DNA of 64,000 nt, from the NCBI GenBank assembly GCA_905221605.1, contig CAJNDS010000080.1, positions 1,041,291 to 1,105,290 on the forward strand, in the 5' to 3' direction. Source of the DNA: Symbiodinium natans. Taxonomy: Eukaryota; Sar; Dinophyceae; Suessiales; Symbiodiniaceae. A program made the position numbers and the translations under genes. Under the pieces are notes generated by a model, which searched no databases, had not been told where the DNA came from, and saw nothing but the letters and a program-made list of their open reading frames with translations. Shown one piece after another: positions 53,600-62,500 of this stretch. Position 1 is the stretch's first letter. Each line of letters begins with the position of its first letter.

Positions 53600-53982
53600 T
53601 AAGGACATGTTAACTTTGTTGTCCTGCATGCTGGCTCAGAGTTGCGTGTGTGTAGTTGTAGGAACTCCGTAGTTGTGCCTTGGAGGCTCGACGGGAGTGC
53701 TGCTTTAAGTGGGAAAGCCTTTTGAAGTGCTTGAGTTGTAGGGATGCGTGTCTGGAAGCTGTAGAAGTGACTGTGCACGTTTTTGCTTGCTTTAGGTGTA
53801 GTTGGGTAGGTCCCGAGAACTCCCACTGACGTTTGAGTTTGTTTTGTGGCTGTGGAGAACACGTGGCAGAGCAGAGTTTTCACCTGTGTGTAAAGAGTTT
53901 CACTGACGAAGCCTCCGGCTTATGACTTTGGCTCAAGTCGTGAGAAAAAGAGGGTTCAGCGCGCTGCTGCTGTGTTTTCACA
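53600..53982 (+). repeat. Right arm of inverted duplication, distal part
   Basis: Reverse complement of 16657-17040, starting TAAGGACATG directly after the 13-bp site and ending at TGTGTTTTCACA. It is the continuation of the arm interrupted at 24137 and fixes the insertion boundaries of the array. It includes the spliced-leader-like stretch at 53914-53937. Confidence 0.95.
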
Positions 53983-53992
53983 CGTTACGTCG

Positions 53993-54055
53993 AGCCCAAC
54001 AAGACCGGCCTACTGTGCTACTGATAGTAAAGGGGCGCCAGTCCAAAAAAAAAAA
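53993..54055 (+). repeat. SINE-like short repeat with A tract (copy 2)
   Basis: Shares the CCTACTGTGCTACT core and neighbouring bases with the minus-strand copy at 15,617-15,720 and ends in an A run at about 54,044-54,054. It begins about ten bases outside the inverted-duplication arm. Confidence 0.5.
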
Positions 54056-54059
54056 TCGT

Positions 54060-54550
54060 GATGAAAGGCGAAACCACGCTCCACCCCTGCTTGGTGTTTT
54101 GGACATCCTAGGCAAGGTGACTATGCTTGCCACTGCACGTGAGTTATGCCCGGCAGTGGAATGGACGAGAGCAATCCTGTTTGCTTTCGCCGCATAGAGC
54201 CGTACATACAGTTATGAAGGACCTGCCAAGGAGCTTTAGGGCGCAGTGGTTTGAACCATTTTGTTTGCTAGAGCCATGAATTGGCGGGATTCTCCAAAAT
54301 GACAAGCTTAGCAGTGTGTAGGCAACATGCGAAGACCTCGGCTGCCCATGTTGTGGTCAGAGCGGTGCTGAAGGGGGATTGTTGGGTTAAGAAGTGTGAA
54401 TATGAGAGCCCGAAGCATTCCTCGACAAAGCTTTGCAAACGGTTCATCCCTTCGATACTCCAGTGTGCATTGATCGGCCAAACCTTCGAGCCATTGCCTT
54501 CACGCTTGCGTGGAGGCAACAGCTCTCCGTCGGAAATAAGTCTTGGAGTA
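54060..54550. other. No gene recognised
   Basis: Between the SINE-like repeat and the DIRS-like remnant. The short frames present are not protein-like and no repeat is shared with the rest of the window. Confidence 0.4.
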
Positions 54551-54565
54551 CTACTCGAAGAGAAA

Positions 54566-56108
54566 GCTGGAACTCGCTGAGGAGGAGAAAAACTTGAAGG
54601 ATTCAATGCACCCGGATACTCGAAGTGTGATGGAGTCAAAGAATCTTCTTGACGAGTTCCTCTTCAGATATGGCAAGTGGCTTGGGTTACAGGTGAGTTG
54701 AGATCGTCGGGGCAATTCCCATCTAGGTGTGCGCTGAATCCCTGGACCAAGTCGACAAAGGTTGGTTGCGGGGCCCTTTTACGTGGAAGCAGATGGATGA
54801 ACGCCATGGCGGCACCTGGATTCCTTCGAAAGGTTCGGCGTCGTTCAAGGCGATAAGGTGAGAGCTGTAGATGACCTGAGCGAGTTCTTGGTCAATGCGA
54901 CGGTGACCGAGACCGAGAAGATCTTGCTTGAAGGTATCGATGAGATTACTTGTCTAGCCCGGTATTTTGGTGGTGCCATTGTGGCACGGGGGTAGATTCC
55001 TTCAGACTTCCGTCTTCGTCCAAAGGAACCGTTACGAGCAGGTGTGCTAGCGGTCTTGGACGTGGAGTCGGACAAGGTGCTCTACTTTGAATCGCTGGCA
55101 CTACCGTTTGGAGCAACGAGCGCTGTCACAGGCTTTAATAGAGCTGGACGAGCTTTGCGAATGATTATGAGTCGCTTGCTGTTTCTGACCAATACAAGCT
55201 TTTTCGATGACTATTGCCAAATGGAGGTTGCGCCTCTTGCTGAGTCGGCTGATTCTTCTGCGTTGGAGCTGATGAGCTTACTCGGGTGGCAAGTGTCTAC
55301 GGGTGATAAGCTTAAGAAATTTTCCTCTACCTTCAACATGCTTGGTGCTACGATCTCCTTCGATGAGCTTCCCAAAGGTTTTGTCAACGTCTCGAACAAG
55401 CCGGGGAGGATTGAAGACATCGAGAAGTTAGCTAAAGATTTGGAGGCTCGCGGCCCAAAGGGAGTCGATGTGCTGTCGTCGCTGAAGGGCAAGCTTCTGT
55501 ATGCGGCGGGACACGTCTTTGGGAAGTGTGCTCAGATTGCAACCCAACTGATCCGGCATTATGAGAGCTGCGGGTCAAAGTCGGCTGACTTCGAGTCTTT
55601 GTGTCGTGCTATTCGGTTGGCCATAGGCACGTTGAAGGAAGCCGGCCCGAGGAGGATATCTTTGTGGTCGGAGCAGCCTCCGATCGTCATCTTTTCGGAT
55701 GGAGCGCACGAATCCGACCTTGTCACACATGGCGCGGTGGTCGTCGATCAGGCCACTGGGCTCAAGGAGGTGTTCGGAGATAGAGTTCCGGACGACGTCG
55801 TCACCGGGTGGCGACAGTCTGGTCGCAGACAACTGATCTTCTTTGCGGAGCTCTTCCCGGTGCTTGTCGCCAAAAGAACTTGGGCGGACAGGCTTCGGAA
55901 TCGTCGTGTATTGCTCTTCGTAGACAACCAAGCAGCGAAGTCAGCTCTGAGTCGGGGATACTCACCTTTGGTTGATGCTTCAAAGGTTCTGGCCGACATT
56001 TTCGAGCTTGATGTCCGGCTGGGTTGCTTGACTTGGGTTTGCTGGGTGCCCTCCAAGAGCAACGTTGCAGATGCAGCATCCAAGCCTCCGGCTCAAATTT
56101 GTTTGTAG
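54566..56108 (+). pseudogene. DIRS-like reverse transcriptase/RNase H, 5' part broken
   Basis: Upstream pieces in different frames (LELAEEEKNLKDSMHPD near 54,570; GDKVRAVDDLSEFLVN near 54,850) lead into an open frame of 354 aa (55044-56108). That frame has LALPFGATSAVTGFNRAGR, the RT active-site box FFDDYC, and later an RNase H-like part with FSDGAHESD, AVVVD, FVDNQAAKSAL and VPSKSNVADAASK. Motif order and the compact RT-to-RNase H arrangement resemble DIRS/Ngaro-type or related tyrosine-recombinase retroelements; no recombinase is seen here. CAG|GTGAGT near 54,690 could be a splice donor, so some of the apparent frame breaks might be introns. Confidence 0.65.
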
Positions 56109-56145
56109 CGTGAGTCGGGAGGGGGGGAGGGGGTAGTCTGTTTTT

Positions 56146-58443
56146 GTGCCTCTCTTCACACAGGTGAGAGAGGACGTAGTTTTCATGCCATGGATTGGCT
56201 CGGTGCTGAGACACAGCACCCACTTTCCTTGGGCAGTGCCAAGACAGAGAGAGAGATTTTTGAGGGGGCAGCATGCAAAGGGGCCACGTCAGTGCATAAC
56301 AAGATGCATGCTTGTTTGGATGTGTGCCCTGCTGCCCATGTGGGAGACCCTGCCAGAGCACCAACCGGCCCCGGCGAGCTGGGACAGCCGATGCCAGGAC
56401 ACCACGCAAGGGCCTCGGTCAGCAAACGCCACCTTAGGGATCAACTGGTCCATGCAGCACTCGCAGCCTCCCAAGCAGTCTTCGACAGAATGCATGACAG
56501 TGGCTGCAGAGACCTGCATGCAATGGACCCATGAAGCACCTCCAGTCGGGACCCAAGAGACCGTGCAAGACCAGAGCTCAGCTAGACACCCTGAAAAGTC
56601 ACTCGGTACTTCCCCATCGGTGTGTGTGTTGGGTACACTGCCTGAACATCATACGGCCCCCGGGCATGGGGTAGGCCGTTGCAGGGACGCCACGCATCAC
56701 CCTCTGCCAGCAAATGCCACCTTAGGGATCCACTGGCCTGTGCAGCACTCGCAGCCTCTGGAACTGACCCTGAAAGCTCGGCTGACAGCGGCTGCAGAGA
56801 TCTGCCCGCAGTGGATCCGTGATGCATCTCCGGTCGGGACCTCAGAGCCAGCACAGTTGTTTGGTCTTGCTCGACACAAGGTAACGATCCTAGGTGCTGA
56901 ACAGTCTGTGAGAGTGATGTGTAGGCAATGCTGGCATGCGGAATGTGACGCTCCATACATGACTTTCACTGTGCGTAGCTGCTGTCGGTCTGATGCAAGG
57001 GAGAGTAAGAGCCATCTGGGAGAGTGCAGTTGTCAGCCGAATAGCCATAGGGCATTCAAGCCGCTGCTTGACGCAGGGGAGCCGCTTCCGGCCCCACCAC
57101 ATGCAGACCTCTGCTCCCGGGCAGGACACTCAATCTGCAGTCTGCTTGCATCTCTCATTTCACAAGAGCGTACAGAGCCGCAAGTGAGCATTGCCTGCAT
57201 GAGCATCTCCACCTCCAGACCACGGGCTCAAATGAGGCAAACCACGAGAGCCGAGAGAGGTCTCCCTCCCAGGGAGAACCCACGCTCGCACTACCGAGCA
57301 GATGGTCGCCACCGCCGAACGGCTACGGAGCTGAGGCAACGGGGCTGGCAGTCGTGGGAAAGCCACAATGAGCGGCGACATGGAGAGGTGGAGCTGACAG
57401 GGTGGTGGCATGGCTGGAATTCGTGGACCGAGCGTGCCGAATGGTACTCTGAGGAGGTGGAATCGCAGGGCGGCTGGCAGCCACGCACCGTGAATGATGA
57501 CACCTCATCATCCTCGGCCCAGGCTGTGAGGATCCAGGCTCAAGACCAAGGCAAGCCACTCACAGAGGAGGCCGATGCACCGGCCCCTAAACTCAATCCA
57601 GTCGCGGAAAGCACTACACCTGACGTGGCGACCGAGGTTCGGGCCCCGACAGCCGACCCAGTGGCATCGGCGACAACCACCGACGAGAAGGAGTTGATCC
57701 CAGCACAACAGCATGCCGCTGTACAGGCACAACCGTGGATGTGTGACCGTGCCACACAGACCAGCGACGACGAGAAGCCAGGCCACTACGTACCTCAGGG
57801 GCTACCGTTGCTGAGCGTTGCAATGAAGGCGGACGAACACCCGATTGAGGAGACAATCGGAGAGGTCTGTGGTGCAAGAAGAGGAAGCGAAGCACGTGGT
57901 GCAGTCAGGAGGGCCCAGACAATCGGCCCCGAGAGGGTGCCGCCGCACCAGGGACTCAACGCCGCGGCAAGGCTGCACCTGGGCAAAGCAAAGCAGCTTC
58001 TGGGAGAGCTCTTGCCCAGCAACCCGGGGGCGCGCCTCACGGCCTTCCAGATGCAGGGACACTACAAGTTCAGGCACGACCTATACCACAAAGCTCAGCT
58101 GGGAGAAGCCTTCGACATCCGGGGCCAGCACATCGACAGCCCGCTCCTCACGGACAACGTTGGCCGATGGATATGGTCACTGGTCGGTGCCCTGCTGACG
58201 CACGACAAGCTCGGACAGGTGCAGAGCTGGCAAACAGGAGGGGATCTCGTTGAATCCTGGATGCACTCCCTATGGACGACACAAGGCCAGGCTGAGCTGG
58301 ATATCCTTGCCAGCGTTTCCCGCCTCGCCAGCCACTTGCACGATGGGCTGCAGAATTTGCCCAGGGCACTGTACCTCCAGCTGCAGTGGAAGACGCATTG
58401 GCCAGAATTTTTTCAGGCGCTCATGCCGTACCTGTCCCCTTGA
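56146..58443 (+). CDS. LINE ORF1-like protein, 765 aa
   Basis: A long intact frame upstream of a LINE pol, so ORF1 by position. Residues ~65-255 contain two tandem ~96-aa repeats (LPEHQPAP and SANATLGINWSMQHSQP against LPEHHTAP and PANATLGIHWPVQHSQP; DNA period ~288 bp). A Trp/Arg-rich stretch follows (RWQSWESHNERRHG-like, residues ~405-450), then an acidic, Thr-rich linker. The last ~160 residues form a compact helical domain (LNAAARLHLGKAKQLL, GHYKFRHDLYHKAQLGEAF, VGRWIWSLVGALLTH). No CCHC knuckle. The 5' end of the element is not defined, so the start could lie further downstream. Confidence 0.55.
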   Translation: MPLFTQVREDVVFMPWIGSVLRHSTHFPWAVPRQRERFLRGQHAKGPRQCITRCMLVWMCALLPMWETLPEHQPAPASWDSRCQDTTQGPRSANATLGINWSMQHSQPPKQSSTECMTVAAETCMQWTHEAPPVGTQETVQDQSSARHPEKSLGTSPSVCVLGTLPEHHTAPGHGVGRCRDATHHPLPANATLGIHWPVQHSQPLELTLKARLTAAAEICPQWIRDASPVGTSEPAQLFGLARHKVTILGAEQSVRVMCRQCWHAECDAPYMTFTVRSCCRSDARESKSHLGECSCQPNSHRAFKPLLDAGEPLPAPPHADLCSRAGHSICSLLASLISQERTEPQVSIACMSISTSRPRAQMRQTTRAERGLPPRENPRSHYRADGRHRRTATELRQRGWQSWESHNERRHGEVELTGWWHGWNSWTERAEWYSEEVESQGGWQPRTVNDDTSSSSAQAVRIQAQDQGKPLTEEADAPAPKLNPVAESTTPDVATEVRAPTADPVASATTTDEKELIPAQQHAAVQAQPWMCDRATQTSDDEKPGHYVPQGLPLLSVAMKADEHPIEETIGEVCGARRGSEARGAVRRAQTIGPERVPPHQGLNAAARLHLGKAKQLLGELLPSNPGARLTAFQMQGHYKFRHDLYHKAQLGEAFDIRGQHIDSPLLTDNVGRWIWSLVGALLTHDKLGQVQSWQTGGDLVESWMHSLWTTQGQAELDILASVSRLASHLHDGLQNLPRALYLQLQWKTHWPEFFQALMPYLSP

Positions 58444-58604
58444 GGCGAGCCGATTGTGCAACGCAATGGAGTCAATGCCAGCTGTTCAATACATGTCGAG
58501 TGTGCCTGCATTGCATGGACCGTGTGACACATTGATCATCCACATAGAGTGCCCATTATCAGACACTCGCATTCCCACAGTGAGATCTTGCCCTCAGGTC
58601 AACG
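58444..58604 (+). other. Spacer between LINE ORFs
   Basis: About 160 bases between the ORF1 stop and the next frame. No structure noted. Confidence 0.4.
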
Positions 58605-59561
58605 ATGCCTCCGAGCCACATCCCATTTGTGCAGACGCTGCCTGGACATCTTCGGCCTCGCAGGCGCGTGGACCCCGAGTGGAGACCTCCAGGGCGCGCG
58701 CATCGCATGAGACCGAGCATACCCTGCCCTATGCTGTCAGTGCTCACCTCACTTTGGCACTCACTTGACCATAGAAGGTTGCATAAAGAGGCCCCTAGAC
58801 CCGGTGGGAACAGGAGGAGGCGACACGCCATAAGCATACTCGTTTCATCTTCAACCCCGTTAGCCCAAAACAGGGATAATGCAAGGACTAGGCTCAAGAT
58901 GGCAAACAGCCCGCGCAGCCCGCGCAGACATCCTCGGGCACGGGTCCGGCCCAATGGTGAGAGGAGGCGGACACGCAATGAGCTGGCCCGACGTCGTGAA
59001 CAACGTGGACACAGAGATGGCAGCCGTGGGAGCCGATTAGCCGGACCATTCAGCGGGACGCCTCGGCCCAAAGGATGCCAGCAGAGAGAACCCGGGAACC
59101 CGACACGCCAGAGGGGTGGCCGTGGACACTCCTGGATGCGGATCCCGTCAGCACTCCCACAGGGTCAAGGAAGACGCCGGGCGATGAAGGGCAAAGGAAG
59201 GAGTTGGCTCCAGCCACTAGCAGGAGCCGAAGTTCGGCCCAGCGTGCCCAGACGTCCTCATCCTCCAGCACTCCTATCACAGAGCCTCCGGACCACGACA
59301 ACGTGCAGACGCACACAGAGGGCAGCGCACTGGACAGGAGCCGTACTCCGGCCCGCAGATCAGCCCGAGACCCGACAATCACCTCCAGGACGGATGCATC
59401 ACCGGACAGTCCTACTCGACGTGATGACATTAACGGTGTCCTCACCGAGATCTTACGAGAACCAGGGCATCGCTACGGGGTGCAAGTCAGACAAGACGGT
59501 TTTGCCTCGGCCATCGAGTTGGCATGCAGTCCCCTTCTGCAAGCACATGGCATCAGTTTAG
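58605..59561 (+). CDS. Basic, Arg-rich ORF (LINE, possibly N-terminal part of next ORF)
   Basis: 318 codons, of which the first ~145 look protein-like: MANSPRSPRRHPRARVRPNG and RRTRNELARRREQRGHR are strongly basic. Beyond about 59,040 the protein-like signal moves to the overlapping frame that starts after 58,999. A frameshift, programmed or mutational, between the two is likely. Possible role in RNA binding is inferred only from charge. Confidence 0.35.
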   Translation: MPPSHIPFVQTLPGHLRPRRRVDPEWRPPGRAHRMRPSIPCPMLSVLTSLWHSLDHRRLHKEAPRPGGNRRRRHAISILVSSSTPLAQNRDNARTRLKMANSPRSPRRHPRARVRPNGERRRTRNELARRREQRGHRDGSRGSRLAGPFSGTPRPKGCQQREPGNPTRQRGGRGHSWMRIPSALPQGQGRRRAMKGKGRSWLQPLAGAEVRPSVPRRPHPPALLSQSLRTTTTCRRTQRAAHWTGAVLRPADQPETRQSPPGRMHHRTVLLDVMTLTVSSPRSYENQGIATGCKSDKTVLPRPSSWHAVPFCKHMASV

Positions 59562-62500
59562 GGGACATCCGCTGGATTGTCGATGTCAGAGACAGACAGC
59601 GCTATCAATGGTGCGACATCCAGGGCTCCTCCCACATACGCCTAATCATGAGCCGGGATTTGCCGACTGACATGGGCGGCACACCCCTTTTCTCCTCTCC
59701 GACGGCCCCCACAGGGAGTGCCGAAGTGGCAATCGATTCCTTCGCGGCTGGTGAAAATCAGGGTGCCGGTATAGGCGTAGGGCAGCCTAGGATTAACACC
59801 AGGACCCAGAATCGCAGCGATCAGCGTATTAGATATGCTGAGCAGGCTAGGCACTGTCCGACAACTCACATGCGTGAATGCCACCACATGCACACTCTCT
59901 TAGCCAGATCCCAGTCTATCTCCACATCAGTGCCCCCGGAGCATACCAGCCGGCCGCAGGCAGTCATCCTACACGCACGGCCCTGCTGGGGAGCCGAGAC
60001 TGCCAGCCCCTCAGTGGAAGACGATCAGTATCTGCCTGAATCTAGGGGATCTAAGGAGGATTGGCTTAGAGGGATTTTGCTGGGGTGGTGCACTGCGTTT
60101 TCACTAATGATCCGATACTGGACAGACCCTAAGCAGGGCAACAAGTGGATAACGCACAGACGCATTAAGGGAAAGTACAAACGCAGACCTCTCCATACAC
60201 CCCTCCGAATTCACGACGTATATCAGAAATTCCTCAGTCACCGCGGCGGTCCTAAGTCCGCCGGCCCTTCCTACGCCGACATGAACACAACTTCATTCCA
60301 CGGGAAGGGTGAGGTGAAGGTTTCCCCCGGGCCCCCCACGGGGGAAGGACCTACACATGCTACCAACGCATGCACTTCCGCAGGTGGGAAGATGGCGGGG
60401 GGCGCGCCATTACGCCGGACACCAAAACTTTTGCACATTTGCATCTGGATGTACCTCAGTTGCACAATCTGCTGCATGGATTTCCATGAAAGCAGGAACG
60501 CACAAGCTGCAGTGCATGAGCTAAGTGCCATGACAGCAGCCATCCCTTGCCCTGAAAAGGTGCCACCATCGGCCTTTAGTGCAGCTCTTCGCTGCCAATC
60601 AGCAGTCAGTAGGAGCATATGCTATGGTGGCCATCACGACCGGCGGCCCTTGAGGTCCCAGAACCCCTCCACCGACACCGTCTTCCCAGAGGGGCAGCCG
60701 AGCTCCTGGAATGGAGCGAGACGGAGGATGAGACCGTGGTGCCTCCTGCCTCGAAAAGGCAACGGACAGATGAGACGGCCTTTGATGACGGCCAGCAACA
60801 AATTGACGGCCCCGCGAAGGAGCCGAGGACACCTAAGAAGTGGGTGCTCCGTGCAGCGGATAACCACCAGATCATCGACCTGGAAGAATACAAGGAGCCG
60901 AAGAAGGCATCAGAGCCCCCCACAGCACCGGCACTCACACCCATCCAGATGTGCACGGCCTTCTTACATGACCTCCGGGGATTACAACCGGCAGATCAAA
61001 GACGGCGAGCCCGAAAGCTCCTCCAGCACTGGGAGGCAATGGAAGAACGACTCGGAAATGCTTAAAAGGATGAGAGAAGGGTTGAGCTTCGGCCCCGCGC
61101 GGGAGCCGCTAAATTGTTTAATGGATGTGCTGGGCAGGGCGCCGTTTTCCCACAGTGCATTTGCAATCCTGCTTGGCATATGTCTCTTAGGCGTGGCGAG
61201 ATACAGCTTCATGCTTCGAGCCAAAGAGACACCTCCTAAGCGACATTCACGACACAATCGACAGACAGCGCCACCAAGCACCATATGGAGCCGCACGCTG
61301 AGGCTGCTGTGCGTCCTATGCCTTGGGCAGGGCGCTCGGTCTGCACCTGCCACTGACCACACTGCTGATCATGCGTGCACCGTACCGGGATCCAAGAGAA
61401 CGCTCCGTAAAGCGATTCACACAGCCAGAATGCAGGGAGGGGCTTGGTACCGAGGGAGATGGTGCACGCGGTCACAACTTCCTGATATTCAGGTGCGAGC
61501 AGCGCAGAGAGTGCCGATGGACCAGTACAAGAGAAGAGGCGCGCGGGGTGGTAGACAAGGGATCGCTAGGATTCATGTCCTGTCCTTGAACGTCGGAGCT
61601 CTCTCGGTCCTCATGTGGCAAGAACTCCGAGAGCTGCTCAAACAACAAAGTACCAAATACGACTTCATATGCCTGCAGGAGACGCACCTTAGCACTAGCT
61701 CCACGTATAAACTGGAGGGATGGCTTGCGGTACACTCAGGAACTGCTGCCAGGGCTGATGGTGTTCTCACCTTGGTGCATCCGAGACACCAAGCCACACA
61801 CATCCGGCATGAGGAGGTGATTCCAGGTAGAGTCCTGCGCACACAGATCTCGACGGCACAAGGGAGGGTCGAATTGGTTAATTGCTATCAGCACCCACAT
61901 AATTTTGCACAACGCCCCGAAGTCCTGCGGGAGAAGCGTGCCAAACTCCTTGAAAAACTGAGCGGTTGTGTTAGGGGTCTCTCCATGCGCAACACAGTGG
62001 TGGTGGTGGGGGACTTCCAGGCCGAAGTCACTCCACAAGCCCCTTTAGTCGGTCGTTCAACCTGCCAGACCCCCTTCCATGTCGGGGCGGACGCATTGGA
62101 CCCCGGGGACCTTAACACGTTCCTGGATAATCTCGGTCTGGTTGCCCTTAATACTTGGAGAGGTCCAGCCACGCATACCCAATACAATTTAACGGGGGGG
62201 CGGGGAGCGGGAAAGAGCCAAATCGACTTCATCCTGACCAGAGCCATATCTGCTGATTGGGAAGCCAAAAACGTCAAAGTTACGGCCCCACCCATTGGCA
62301 ACTGGCGACGACACGTCGGTCACATGGCGCTTCACACAACCATCCGCCTCATGAACCATCACATGCTCCCCAAACGATCCACGAACCCCCAGCTGGACAG
62401 GCACAAACTGGATCAAGAGATACGCAATCGGGAAGAGGGAGCACAAACACTGAAGCTAGCCCTTACGACAGCCCTCAACGCACTCACTGACCCCACCCCG

